From: Apoderus coryli
Lineage: Eukaryota > Arthropoda > Insecta > Coleoptera > Attelabidae
NCBI GenBank assembly: GCA_911728435.2
Contig: OU452198.1
Span: 11,504,001-11,568,000, forward strand
DNA: 64,000 nt
Direction of reading: 5' to 3'
The position numbers and the translations under genes were made by a program. The notes beneath the pieces are model-generated. The model searched no databases, was not told the origin of the DNA, and saw only the letters and a program-made list of their open reading frames with translations. Within the stretch, counting starts at the first letter, position 1; every line of letters begins with the position of its first letter. This document shows positions 49,501-58,799 of this stretch, one piece after another.

Positions 49501-50320
49501 GCTTTATCAAAGCTCGAAATTCACTTTTTTCCATTTTCCACATAATGCTACTCACGAATCAATAGTCAGATTGCTGTCAAATTTATACACGTATCGTTTG
49601 AAGGTTCGTACTAAATAAAAATCATATGGAAAAAATTCTAGTAACGCCATCTATGTGTCATCCTGCGGTCTTATTGAATGACCTAATACTTATGGGGCCC
49701 TATTATTGGCTACAAGCAATATTGAAAAATACCAATAAAATAGAAATATCAGTTTTTATTAACAGTGAAGTCTGTTGTATAAATATCGGTAAGGATACTT
49801 AACGTAAGATTCTCGTGAAAAAGGCACATGATCAGTTACATTGAATAACAAACTTAAATTTATATAAATTATGTTTAATACAAATAAAATACACAGCATT
49901 TCCAAAAGATTCCATTAAAATTAATGGTAAAATTCACTTGTCTGTATGTCGCTGAATCGCTAGAATGATTTTCAAATAGATCTGTGGAAATCGAAATTGA
50001 GGAACTTTAGAGATTGCAATTATCATTCGACGAAAGTTTCTTAGAGATCTTGACTCATTAGGAAAGTACCGCAAGCATCCAAATGTGAATTTTCTTTAAA
50101 ATTTTGAACCTTGAGTATGTTAAATCTATTAAAAAAAATGTTTCGCTCTTCTTGGCATGAATTTAATAATAATATTTAAATAATATCATCTAAATTTAAT
50201 AATTTTATATGTACATACGATTACACCGTTTTCTACAAGTTTTTTCGCTATTGCAGCTCCTATTCCACTACTTGCTCCAGTGACAATAGCAACTTTGCCA
50301 ACCCATCTGTCAAACGTCAT
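37563..50320 (-). CDS. SDR gene C: short-chain dehydrogenase/reductase, intact
   Basis: Minus-strand exons 50219-50320, 44577-44814, 38783-39006, 38553-38708 and 37563-37610, all with GT/AG borders, give 768 nt and 255 residues. The start is MTFDRWVGK and the phases match gene B. It has TGASSGIG, LARRE, NNAG, a complete Asn-Ser-Tyr-Lys set (YQPSK) and SVSPGQ at the start of exon 4. Exon 4 has two more codons than B and a distinctive QKKKFSEYGYLP loop, where SDR substrate-binding loops usually vary. The C-terminus is IKPAGEIYYA. Intron 3 is 74 bp. Introns 1 and 2 (5.4 and 5.6 kb) hold the mariner, Penelope-like and pogo-like elements. Probably a cytosolic NADP(H) oxidoreductase; substrate unknown. 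Closest to gene D, with which it shares about 190 bp of intron 1 next to exon 1. Confidence 0.9.
37745..38212. repeat. Hairpin-rich element with GGGAAAAAA motifs in SDR C intron 4
   Basis: GGGAAAAAAGT or its inverse occurs at about 37754, 37813, 37840, 38134 and 38195. The last pair bounds a 75-bp hairpin, ACGGGAAAAAAGTTAGATTT against AAATCTAATACTTTTTTCCC, with a CTCGAG/CTCTCGG loop side. It is likely a MITE remnant; its outer ends are not clear. Confidence 0.45.
39715..41300 (+). mobile_element. Pogo/Tigger-like DNA transposon with perfect inverted ends
   Basis: 1.59 kb. GAGGAAAGGATGCAAATATG at the left is exactly inverted at the right, with identity continuing through GGCTA (25 bp) and a TA on each side. 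A second internal copy of TATGGGCTA lies near each end, as in pogo subterminal sites. The perfect ends imply recent insertion. It carries a deleted transposase (40041-40985) and lies in intron 2 of SDR gene C. Confidence 0.8.
40041..40985 (+). pseudogene. Deleted pogo-like transposase with C-terminal zinc finger
   Basis: The N-terminal piece (40041-40409) starts MSRQQLQEAKKR and has a psq-type HTH (AAQTFNVPRSTLQR), then LGRKAVLGKDLEDELV and GLTRKDVRRMAYTLA, as in insect pogo/Tigger transposases. It ends after HITHPFGG by frameshift. A second frame holds FNVDETGLTVVQNK (first Asp of the DDE domain) and TSAERSSLIT. The rest of the catalytic domain is deleted. The last piece, ending at 40985, is acidic and then cysteine-rich: LCMFCD, CVMCLMCNLCAHN and YVCDFCK, a PHD-like zinc finger commonly found at the C-terminus of this family. 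Non-functional. Confidence 0.75.
42214..42376. mobile_element. Short CAGGGTGT MITE with CTTCCGGTATAACCGGAAG palindrome
   Basis: TA-flanked; left end mutated to TAGGGTGTTCC, right end the inverse of CAGGGTGTCCTATGG. It contains a 19-bp palindrome, CTTCCGGTATAACCGGAAG. Related palindromes occur at about 1090 (decayed) and 52634. Confidence 0.55.
42635..43120 (-). CDS. 161-codon ORF of the inverted array, left copy (unknown function)
   Basis: Starts MGENMPMSIYSTIKQQHGEQ. Lysine- and asparagine-rich, with FLLRCRCENLKPKFLKTNLI and KNLLNDFTSRILNLLISDNH. It matches the right-hand ORF (43597-44115) with few replacements until both run into the A-rich end. This RCRCENLKPKFLKT style recalls the region before the RT of Penelope-like proteins, but I cannot confirm it. 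It is a fragment of a longer protein. Confidence 0.45.
   Translation of the reverse strand: MGENMPMSIYSTIKQQHGEQVFKMCNDFSKHLKKIANQKNRKIFLLRCRCENLKPKFLKTNLIHLQPINKSLQHCFKNLLNDFTSRILNLLISDNHYNLNVLLNTKVQIKENLRSNLPANIFSQYMDIENMKYDKLFYKIKQKNIKKIGNGKKNDMKRLKK
43597..44115 (+). CDS. 172-codon ORF of the inverted array, right copy (unknown function)
   Basis: Same protein as the left copy, in opposite orientation. Differences include LLPINKS for LQPINKS, NTKEKIKEN for NTKVQIKEN and NIFNQYMD for NIFSQYMD, plus a different C-terminus (LHETIKKIVSKKKYFLNL) caused by indels in A-runs. The preserved frame in both copies means the duplication is recent or the frame was lately under selection. Confidence 0.45.
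   Translation: MGENMPMSIYSTIKQQHGEQVFKMCNDFSKHLKKIANQKNRKIFLLRCRCENLKPKFLKTNLIHLLPINKSLQHCFKNLLNDFTSRILNLLISDNHYNLNVLLNTKEKIKENLRTNLPANIFNQYMDIENMKYDKLFYKIKQKNIKKIRNGKKKLHETIKKIVSKKKYFLNL
44888..46152 (-). mobile_element. Full-length mariner element with 22-bp perfect inverted ends
   Basis: 1,265 bp. CGAGGGTTGCCTTTTATATT at 44888 is exactly inverted at 46152, with TA duplicates on both sides. Length, TA target and coding content (44938-45984) are standard for mariner (DD34D). It inserted in intron 1 of SDR gene C, 73 bp upstream of exon 2. Confidence 0.9.
44938..45984 (-). pseudogene. Dead mariner transposase
   Basis: The minus strand encodes a ~349-codon mariner transposase with start MELNRDHFRA, an HTH region containing EFREGRPKSVVVPE, VTGDES (first Asp), HHDNATSHTSAQTTAFLNTQ (second Asp) and a SHPPYSPDLAPND signature with the third Asp. 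Several frameshifts and stops inactivate it; for example the Trp after TGDES is TGA. It belongs to a different mariner subfamily from the fragment at 47275. Confidence 0.8.
46203..46490 (-). pseudogene. Decayed second copy of SDR exon 1 and promoter, in gene C intron 1
   Basis: 46211-46290 keeps the exon 1 signature on the minus strand (TGGAGCAAGTAGTGGAATAG, then a degraded KELVENS... end). The ATG region is replaced by CATAATCAAATTTGC. Upstream it continues into the promoter block, with GTTATAAAAAG at about 46370 and CGAGATAAATGGTACC near 46474. A sister relic with the same replacement is at 60965-61210 in gene D. Confidence 0.7.
46562..47270. mobile_element. Composite CAGGGTG MITE repeat, copy 4
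   Basis: Starts TACAGGGTTATTCACGCC and returns in mirror image to GGGACACCCTGTATAGATTC at about 47222-47242. Between them are ACAGGGTGCCAAATAATA (46958), a GGATCACCCGATATATGA block and TAGACCACCCTGTA (47184). Most compact copy of the chain. It lies in intron 1 of SDR gene C. Confidence 0.6.
47275..47772 (-). pseudogene. Mariner transposase N-terminal fragment
   Basis: The minus strand reads KWIAEFKRGRTSTNDAER, PNEAVTPENVKKIHKEVMN, then the KISDGSVFTILHEHLGMRKL HTH region, VPRELTVDQKQQRID and RRYVTMDEAW (first Asp). Stops occur within, and the second and third catalytic Asp regions are missing. It is immediately followed by the LINE at 47785. Confidence 0.75.
47785..49500 (+). mobile_element. 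5'-truncated CR1-like LINE with nearly complete RT
   Basis: Coding begins near 47790 (YLHPTTPDEISRVARKT, KSSGLDGIPGNVFW), shifts frame once at about 47915-47920, then stays open 47934-49364 for 476 codons. RT blocks: KIIPIYKNKGDPRDINNYRP, NGFRSNRSTETAL, FDLSKAFDTIGH, NGIPQGSCLSPTLFNIFIN, PVLYADDTSVLV (catalytic Asp pair), then KFLGIYTDNKLTW and the C-terminal domain ending LNCTNE. The 3' UTR ends AATAAATAAAAATAAATG. The N-terminal endonuclease is missing. It is a different family from the LINE at 32777 and lies in intron 1 of SDR gene C. Confidence 0.85.
49501..50218. other. Intron 1 of SDR gene C next to exon 1
   Basis: About 50030-50215 is nearly identical to 61255-61440 in gene D, including AAAGTACCGC and TTTTGAACCTTGAGTATG. 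This is direct evidence that C and D are recent duplicates. No gene was seen in the rest. Confidence 0.5.
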
Positions 50321-50530
50321 GCTAAATACTCGTATGTATAATAATAATGTTGAATCTATAAAACTAGTAAAAGCTATGGCTACAAAAATTTACCAAAGTT
50401 ATTTTTATAACAAACCTAAGCGATTGATATACGACCAGAACTAAGCCGATTGTATGAAAACATACATTTATTTATCATTGTTAAAAAACTGTTAATGATA
50501 AGTACCAGTACTCGAGATAAATGGTAATAA
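50321..50530 (-). promoter_or_regulatory. Promoter block of SDR gene C
   Basis: TATAAAA on the minus strand at 50403-50409, 83 bp upstream of the ATG; CTCGAG at 50511-50516. Intervening AATCGGCTTAG and TATCAATCGCTTAG motifs are shared with gene D. Confidence 0.5.
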
Positions 50531-51142
50531 TTAATAATGATGTTTTAATTCCATCATTTTTTAACGTTTTTCGCTCCTTACCATTTGTCCGAAAATATTA
50601 GGTGCTAATAACGATTAAAAAATGACCTTCGTAAGTCGTAAAAATTATTCTTGTTGTTAAGCAGTTATTGAACAGTAAATGGAAAACATATTTTTTGTAT
50701 AGTTTTTCCAAAGTTAATGAATAATTTAACGATTCTACCGGGGCTATCCGTTCCCATGCCTCTTTACATTAGAAATGGGCATCGAATTCAGCGTTTTCTC
50801 CCTCGTATATAAGACGTATAATAAATCAGGCTTGTCAATGGAAGCCGCCTTATAAGAATAGTAACTACATGGACTGGCAAAACTATTGGGTTAATGATTA
50901 GAGTGTGCAAATAAATATAATCTGAATGAAACAAATAATTTTTGGCAACGTGTTATTTTCTCAGATTAATGTAAATATAATCGGATAGACATCATAATAT
51001 GGTATGGCGACGAGTTAATGTGGAATTTACGAAGAAAATTTGTGTCCGACAGTAAAACACGGTGGCAGAATATTGTAACCATGATCTGTTCAATAGTTTT
51101 TCTTAGATTAGTAAAATGTAAGAAGATCTATCAAATTACATA

Positions 51143-52415
51143 TACTCTAGAATGATAATCCCGTAGTACAAAAATGTAACCAAAAGTGTAGAGCTGTCCA
51201 TAATGCGCATGATCACCAGTATCTTATTTTCCAACAGGACAGGCTTTGATTAAATGTAATATTACTGATATGTTATAGGTATATTTGAAATTAGATTTTA
51301 CCATTTGGTAACATTCAAACAAAAAAATGGAATAAAGGAATTTAAGAAATAAAAAATTACATTAAATATCTAAATACTTTATTGTCTAACAGGTACAACC
51401 CAATAATCTAAATCTAAGCAGAAACGAGAAATAAGTAAAAATTCTAATACTGGAAAATATCTTAAGTACATGAGCATTGTAATTATTTATTTTATTATTA
51501 TATAATAATTGTTTGTTTATACAACTACCTTAGGCGTCTTACCTCTCTACAGCCTTCAAAGAAGGGGTGCAAGAAACAGTGACTTCACAAATATTTTCCA
51601 TATCATCCGTACTACTCGCAATAGTATTTTGTGACAAAACATGGTTGGTAGAACTTGTATTCTCAGAAATTTCATGGAGGATTCTATAATTAAGTATATT
51701 CCAGTTTAACAACAGAATTCAAACGAACTTTGTATACATACACAACGTAGGAAATATATTCTTGACATGCATATCATGCATTTTTGACAGACTGCTTTTA
51801 AGTAAACAGTGTCTTGATATCAAACGATTAAGAATTTAACTTCCACTCTCATTTACATAATCTCTTCTTTTCAACAAAAGTTTGGGAACTGCATCGGGTA
51901 CGAGGGTGATCCTCTTGCCGTCTTTTCTACAAATGATATCTTCTGCAGCGAAATGCTTACTGCATATGACATTCCCATCACATACATTTTCTGTACTAGG
52001 ATCCCAATGCCCGCATCCAAACATCATGTCTTTTTTTTGTCAAGCTAAAAATGAGTATCATGTCAATGGTATCATATTGACTCAAACTCAGACTGTTAGA
52101 AACCCGACACAATAACTTACTGGAAATATTTAATACCAGGAATGAGACCTTTTACATTTACATTTTTACACCACAACACTATACACCTCATTGTTTGTTA
52201 AATAAACGAACTAAAACCAAAATAACAAATATTAAAAACAATTTTAATCACAAATAGGTATATCTATCAACAATTAAAATATACCACGAATAAAACCATA
52301 ACTCAATTATAAAACCTATCTGAATTGTTGTGAAGCCGACTCTGACAGATATTCCCACTACGAGAAACGTCATTTGCGAAAACAGACGCTGTTGCGAAAT
52401 CTCCTAAATTTAATA
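51143..52415 (-). mobile_element. THAP-domain element, copy 2 (inverted, 5'-shortened)
   Basis: Reverse complement of about 25575-26845. The TACTCTAGAATGATAATC end is kept at 51145; the other end stops at about 52415, after CCTAAATTTAATA, short of the terminal repeat. The THAP frame (52027-51836, GHWDPSTENVC, VICSKHFAAED, LVPDAVPKLL) is intact, with a few replacements relative to copy 1. A mirrored pair 26 kb apart could pair or recombine. Confidence 0.6.
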
Positions 52416-52600
52416 CAACAAATGCATCAAATATTAAAGGCTGCTTTATGAAAAAATATAATTAAGTGTTGGTCTGTAAACGTCATTGTTGACGCAAAAT
52501 TTAGAAAACCTATGTCAAAAACTGTTAGAACTAGGTATAGGGCATTTTACATAAAAATTTGCCTAGAATTTTATGTAGAATGCAATAATGAAATAAAATA

Positions 52601-52766
52601 TAGGCTGTCCCATTTGAAATACGCACCAACTTCTGGTATAACCGGAAGTCACACAACGTCTCTGTTATTTCATCTGAGTCAAGCGTCATAAAAACGATAT
52701 TTTTCAGAATTTAAATCGCTTTACATCCTGAGTTTTACTAATAGACGGTCACCGTGAGACACCCTG
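52601..52766. mobile_element. Short MITE with CCGGAAGT palindrome
   Basis: From TAGGCTGTCCCATTTG to the inverse of CAGGGTGTCTCACGG. Contains ACTTCTGGTATAACCGGAAG at about 52630, matching the palindrome in the 42214 element. Confidence 0.5.
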
Positions 52767-52864
52767 TATATTTTACACTGTAACGAAGTTACTTTTTTTT
52801 TAATTCCATCCACCCTGTATAGTATCCGTATTATATTTTCCTGACGTAATTCCCTCCACCCTGT

Positions 52865-53840
52865 ATCATACCCACCGCTTCAACCGTGCATCGATCGACA
52901 TCAACGTGGCCTGTGCTTAGCGTGAACATGATGCGCGCTGACATCATGGTAGGGAGAGAGAAGCCGGCCAGTGGGGACAGCGCCGTGGTGCATAAATACC
53001 AGATCGCCACGTAGAAACAGTGAGTCAACGACCGGCAGCGACCAGCAGCAGCAGCAGTAGTAGTGGTGAAGTGGTGACTGGAGACAACAGCCGTACAGCA
53101 ATCAACCTTCCAACAGCAAGGGTAGCGTACGTAAGTGTGTTGTATGCGGGCCAGTACCGGATAAGGGTGAGTGTGTATAAGCGTGGCAAGTGGAAACGAG
53201 TAAGTAGTAAGTGTGAGGGTTTCTGAGATTGCCATTACTAGGGGGTTGTGGTGTCTGGACGTCCCGAATCTGAGTGCGGACCACCCGGGGGGTCTCTTGC
53301 GTTTGTCCAAGCTACGGCGACATTCGTGAGACGCCTTAGCCCGTCCAACCACCGTTCCGGGGCCACGTCAGACATCCCTACTGTACTAAGCCGAGTTTGT
53401 TCTGTGAAGTGGCGAACTGAGCCCGGACCATTAGCAGTAGCTAATTGGCAGGATCTAACGACCCGAATCAAGGCAAACTCACCGGCAACATTGTGGTAAG
53501 CTCAGAGGGACACCCGTTTTTGTTATTTCAAGAAATACCGTAACACTGCCACGTAGAGAAACACACCCGGTAATATCCTACTTCTCGGCCAACGTGCGCA
53601 GCGACATTCATTTTTACCGTTTTGTATTTTTATTATGTATTTATTTTATTTTATTTAGGAACGGATGAAATGTAAATATTTTAATTAATAAATTGTTAAT
53701 AATTGTTATCCCCTTTTGTCTTTAGTAAACACCTGGACTAAGCCTTAGGCCCTCTTTTCGTCGAATTAAAAACTCGACCCTGGAATTACTATCTCTACTA
53801 GAGTTACCTGGTGTCCGTGGAGCATACCACGTTAATAAAT
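52865..53840 (+). mobile_element. LTR of a retrotransposon with primer-binding site
   Basis: A block distinctly GC-richer than its surroundings, with TATA-like CATAAATA at 52991-52998, an initiator-like CAGTGAG at about 53018, a CAG/TAG microsatellite at 53045-53065 and AATAAA-like sites at about 53685. It is followed at 53841-53850 by TGGCGCCCGA, a good match to a tRNA-Lys primer-binding site. This order (U3-R-U5-PBS) supports a 5' LTR of about 1 kb. Exact ends are uncertain. Confidence 0.6.
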
Positions 53841-54060
53841 TGGCGCCCGAGGAATGAGCCGCCGAAAAACTCGAACAGGCCAACTAGTAACGACCGCCAC
53901 TTGAAACAATCGTTGCAACACACTTCACTTCCCGTAAACATGGAGTGGAGTGCAAGTCTTCAATTATTGGTTCCACATTTTAATATTTTGATAAAGCAAA
54001 CTATAACCATCGAATATTACCTAAAGACAAGAAGCGTCACTAGACGCTGAAAACGGCATC
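53841..54060 (+). mobile_element. PBS and truncated leader/gag start of the LTR element
   Basis: After the PBS a ~95-bp leader leads to ATGGAGTGGAGTGCAAG at 53939, a short frame of 36 codons (MEWSASLQLLVPHF...) that may be the start of gag. It stops at about 54049. The element is lost beyond this point, next to a MITE-like AAGGGTGTTAGTAAAT end at 54105. Confidence 0.45.
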
Positions 54061-54429
54061 GACTCGTCGCATTCCCAGCTCATTTCTGACCCGCTACTAT
54101 ATAAAGGGTGTTAGTAAATAAGAGCGACAAACTTCTGCATGAAAAACTAATGACAGTTTGCTATATAAACATATGTCCGCAAATGCTTCGTTTTCTGAGA
54201 TACGGGGTGTTAAAGTTTTAAAGAAGCAGTAAGGAAATGTTTTAGTCAAATTGAGGAGACAAAAATGACGAGGAGAACATAGAAGTTTATGCTGGACGAG
54301 ACAGTGTGGGGAGAGTGGCAAAAATTTAAATAAAAAGTGGTGTTTCAATTGGGCCAGTGCAACGTTTGTATTCCTTGGAAATACCTCACGATAATGGTGA
54401 TGGAAGTATTCCACTAGTGCTTGCACCCG

Positions 54430-54622
54430 ATATGAAATGGAAACTGATGCTACGGGTGAAGAACGTGGTCCTATGGGACAAGTAGACGTCAAGCGATCAC
54501 GATTTGGAAGAATTTTAAAGACGCCAGTCAAATTTGGCGGTTGGCGTGCTGCTTGGGGCCGAAAGATGTTAGGACACGTTGTATATTTTCATGTATATGT
54601 AATTTTTGTATTTCACACTTTG
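54430..54622 (+). pseudogene. Possible retroelement pol C-terminal tail
   Basis: Reads ETDATGEERGPMGQVDVKRS and then RFGRILKTPVKF. The RSRFGRI.K.P pattern resembles the basic tail after the integrase of insect LTR elements. Short and without other domains. Confidence 0.25.
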
Positions 54623-56784
54623 TAAATGTTCATTATTGTTATTGTTGCGATTGATATTGATGTCAGAAAAATTAATATAATTTTGAAATAGTCAGTGTCA
54701 GAGTCTATCATTAAAAACTAAAATAATCCTAGCGAAACAACACATGTGGTAATAGGAATGCAATTAAAATAAAATGGGGTAATAATCTGTGGCTAATAGA
54801 CTATGTCTGAAGCCAAACAGCTCCAAAAAAATAAATAAATAAAATGGTTATGTGGTTTTGCAACAAAAATATATTTATTGTGATATTATTGTCATAAACA
54901 GCATTTATGCATATGTTTCACCTACTGGCTTGACGATGAGTTCTTGGACCTGAAATGATATTTTAAATTAACAATAGCTCAATCATTTTTATCTTTGTAA
55001 TATTGCATATAGATATATACATATATTTAATTATTGTTTATCTAGTTTTATGACTAGCAGCATATTATGAATTTGTTGACATAACAGAGGTTTTCAAATC
55101 TGCCGCTCATTTGCCAATTTGGCATTTAGATTTTAAATATTAATATTAAATAAAAACCAGCATAATAAAAATACAAATTTGCTTAAGTAAAGCAGGTTAT
55201 TGATCACTATTAAGATCAGTTACAAAATTACTAGGATTATAGTCCAGCTCGCTGATTTAAGTTACAGACCGTGGTGATCAAAAGTGTAGACGATCCACCA
55301 GATGAAAATATTATTACAACTTTAGAACTTTGCATTGTTGATGAATTCCGAATCGCCACAGATAATATTCTATTTTTATTTTTTCTTAATTCTAAGAGAT
55401 CGACACCTACTTCCTGAAACCATTTGCGTCCCTGGGCAAACAGAGCGATTTGTCAACATATTTTGGGTAATCTTGAATCCTCCATTAACAGAAGTTTTAT
55501 AATAAAGTTCAAGGTTAATTTAAATATGAAATATCCCAAATGAATAGAGCCACTCTGGGAAGATGTAAAAGGGACTTAGAAAATGTTGTCTGTATTTTTC
55601 CTATTATGTCCAAATAACCGAAAAACCGCCCGTAAAAATGCTGAATATGGTGCTTACAATCAGCTTTTTATAACAAGCAATTGAAGAGACTTTACCCCTT
55701 GCTGCTTGCATACTCAATGCGGTGCCACAGTTCTAAAGCATGCTGCAAAAGTAACACCTAAAGAAGTGTAATTTTTCAATATCTCAAGAGGCATGTCATT
55801 GATCGTTTGATAGTAACCTGCCAGGACTATTAAAATATAAGATTTTCGACTTCTCTACATTTATTCTGAAGAAATTCATGAGTCCAATGCTATTAGCTTT
55901 CCTCGCAGATCAATCTCGGAGGCAGCCAACAAAATCAGGTCGTCCGCGGCTAACAACAATGAAACCTCTGTTACACTGTCAGCACTAATTCCCTTGAGCG
56001 CTTGATCTCAAAAGCACTGTTCTATTTCTGAATTAGACCAACCGGTACATTTTCAACCACAATGCGCCATGCGCAATAGAATCAAAGGCACGTTGAAAGC
56101 CTATGAAGGCAGCGTACACTTTCCTACCTCAAGTGCCTGTTCAGTAAATTTTTTAAAATATCTTAAAACAAGAAGATTGTTAATGAGACCTAGGTTTGAT
56201 ACCTTTTGGTCAAAGTTTCTTGTTTTTAATTTAAATGTGGTAAATATTTTGAATTTATGTAGGTACCTGAACATTAGGAGGAGTGGATAAAACAAACAAT
56301 ACTGCATCTGCTATGTCATTTGGCTCTAATGCTGGAGCTCCAGATTCAGACAGTTCGTTCGCACGTTCTACAAGTCCACCTGCATCAAGTATCTCAGTGT
56401 TTACCAGTCCAGGACTAACACTCTGCAAAAGTAAAGTTATGTTATTGCCTACTTTACAGAAATATAAAAGAATCAGTTTATTTTGTTAGTTCTTACCGAT
56501 ATTTTGATTTTGGATTTTGCGGCGATTAGTTCATTAGCTAAAACAGCGCTAAAAGCGGTTAAAGCATGTTTACTAGGCTGGTAAAGATTGGTTCTCGGAA
56601 TGTTAAAAATGGCATGACCAGTTACACTATTAATGTTAATTATATGACCATCAATATCATTTTCAATCATATTCTTCGCTGCTTCATTGGATGCAATACA
56701 TACACCAAGAAGATTTGTTATCTAAAAGTAAACAATATGAAGATTAATAATTTCATATTGAATTACAGAGTAAACATATTACTT

Positions 56785-57335
56785 TCTCGACCCAGGGAAA
56801 GGATTGTAAGTATTGAAAGACTGATATAACCATTTTGAAGTCCCCTGAGTCTGTCTGTCTGTGTGTGTGTCTAAATGTATTATTCCACGATAGCGCCTAA
56901 ACGCTTCCACCAAATTTTTGTATATTATGAGTTTGAAGGCATTGTAGGATGACCGCATTAGTTTTTGGTTTAAATCGTTTGAACCCCATGATAGGGTTGC
57001 ACACAACCACCAAATTCTTAAACATCAGTAGCGGTCGAGTGCTGGTACATAACTTGAAAGCACTTTTTATGCTCTTTACAGTAATAGCTTTTGCAATTTA
57101 GCTACATAGTTCGAGAAAATTGCGTTTAATTACAATTATATAGGGTCATGTTTCGGAGTTTCAACTCCATCGTCAGCCTTATCAAAGATGGAGTTGGAAC
57201 TCCGAATAATTAAAAACTATTTTTTTGTTGGAGACGTGGGTTTTTCATTGTAATTGATATTACACTGGCATGTAACTTACGCATTAGTTTTCTAAACTGC
57301 GTTTAAAATTTTACGAGTCAGGCAGGTGGTTATAT
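56785..57335. repeat. Dispersed repeat in SDR gene D intron 2, orthologous to that in gene B
   Basis: CTCGACCCAGGGAAAGGATT through TCTGTCTGTCTG, TTCCACGATAGCGCC and on to GTCAGGCAGGTGG. It is followed directly by TTATATATATACAGTGTGACC. In gene B the same point is split by 6.7 kb of elements. Confidence 0.65.
57150..57176 (-). ncRNA. Hammerhead-like motif 4 (CTGACGA-hairpin-GAAAC)
   Basis: Minus strand: CTGACGA, one base, stem GGAGT/ACTCC with TGAA loop, then GAAACATGACC. Ten bases away on the plus strand is a decayed inverted partner (GATGGAGTTGGAACTCCGAA, 57187-57206), so two facing copies existed here. Confidence 0.4.
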
Positions 57336-57427
57336 ATATACAGTGTGACCATATTAAGGACTTACCCTTGTAACTTTTTTTATCTTTTGATGGATTTTGA
57401 TACACTTTTTTTTGTTAGGTAGATATA

Positions 57428-57920
57428 AAACAGACCTTAAAGCAACTGGCAGCTCAGGGAAAAAAGATTACTCTGACATGGGTGCCAGGGCATGAAGGGA
57501 TAGAGGGGAACGAGGCGGTGGAGCAACTTGCAAAAGAGGGTGCAAACGCTCCGTTCTGCGATCCGGAACCCATCTTTGGCCTTTCAAACCGCCATATGAT
57601 GGAAGAATTTCGGAGACAATCAAAAAGATTTATCAAACCTTCAGAGGCCAACGCAAGGAAGCTTATCCACCTAGAGAGAGAGACACCACCCAGTGAAGTA
57701 CCATTTTAAAATGATGGGTCTAACCGAGGACGACACTTGTCGTTTTTGCGAAGACGCAACAGAGACAATATAACACGTGCTTTGTGAATGCATGGCATTT
57801 TTCTGCAAAAGGCTAAAACACCTTGGAGGGGTGACTCTAACAACCGACGAGGCAAGGAATTTAGCCCCGAGAGAAATCAGCAACTTCATGAAAAGTGTGG
57901 GACATCTAGGCAATTCATAG
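57428..57920 (+). mobile_element. LINE fragment: RNase H end plus zinc knuckle
   Basis: The plus strand encodes TLTWVPGHEGIEGNEAVEQL and AKEGA, the C-terminal RNase H signature with catalytic His and Asp/Glu positions. A small deletion and frameshift follow, then TEDDTCRFCEDATETI-stop-HVLCEC, a CCHC-type knuckle, and an end in GHLGNS. RNase H followed by a knuckle is found in R1/I/Jockey-type LINEs. Decayed and strongly 5'-truncated, in intron 2 of SDR gene D. Confidence 0.7.
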
Positions 57921-57959
57921 ATTAGAGTCATTCACAAAAGATATTCTGCAGGTCGAAGT

Positions 57960-58215
57960 GAGGGGAGGCCGTAATTTGTATCATTCGACCCCTACTGCTC
58001 TTTAAAAATTTGTGGGTTGCGTTCACTCCTATCACAGTGCTAAAGCGATTTCAACCAAAAACTAATGGGGTCATCCTAGGAGTCTCCCAATCTCCTATAT
58101 TAAAATAGCTCAATTCGTTAAAGCGCTATCCTGGAAGAATACATACAGACAGACAGACAGACTTCCATGTGGAAATGGTCCTAATCGTCTCAGGGTTCTT
58201 CAAAATGGTTACATC
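57960..58215 (-). repeat. Inverted copy of the dispersed repeat
   Basis: Reverse orientation of the TTCCACGATAGCG family: GGGCTAAAGCGATTTCAACC-like, GGGTCATCCTAGGAGTCTCC, a CAGACAGACAGAC microsatellite, then GGTCCTAATCGTCTCAGGG. With 56785-57335 it forms a wide inverted pair around the LINE fragment. Confidence 0.55.
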
Positions 58216-58799
58216 CGTCTTTACTTATGTGAATTATAAGTCATCAAACAAATATGATGATATGATAAAAATACAACACAAAATACTAAATAAATATAAT
58301 ATAAAACTCCTCCTCCTTTAAATCTCAATACGCGTTTTCGTTACACCTCATTAGTATCCTGAAGGAAAACAAATTGTTTCCCTGTGGACAAGAATTATAT
58401 GGTAATATAACCTAGTAGAGAACCAAGAAAAAACGCAACGAACAAAATCATACCTAGTACTTTCCTCCATTTTGCAGGATCTCCATTTAGAATAGCAGTG
58501 CTTTGAGCAACACCTGCATTGTTAATCAATATACTTATAGGTCCTAATTGATTCACAACAACTTTAAAAGCATCTATGATATTCTGTTCACTTGTTACAT
58601 CACATTTGATCGGAACTAATTTACCTTTGTTGCCAGTTAAAGAATCACTCAGTTCTATTAATCGATCTTCTCTTCTTGCTAGTCCTGCTACCTTTATAAA
58701 ACAAAAATATAAATACATGAAAAGTAATCCTTTAGTCCTTGTAAATATCCAAAAAGAGATATAAAATGCTTACTTACATATAGAAAAAAAAGATTTAGC

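Noticed and set aside
52831..53352. 173-codon minus-strand frame and several overlapping frames
   Set aside because: They lie within the GC-rich LTR, where stops are scarce. Composition explains them, and several frames overlap on both strands.
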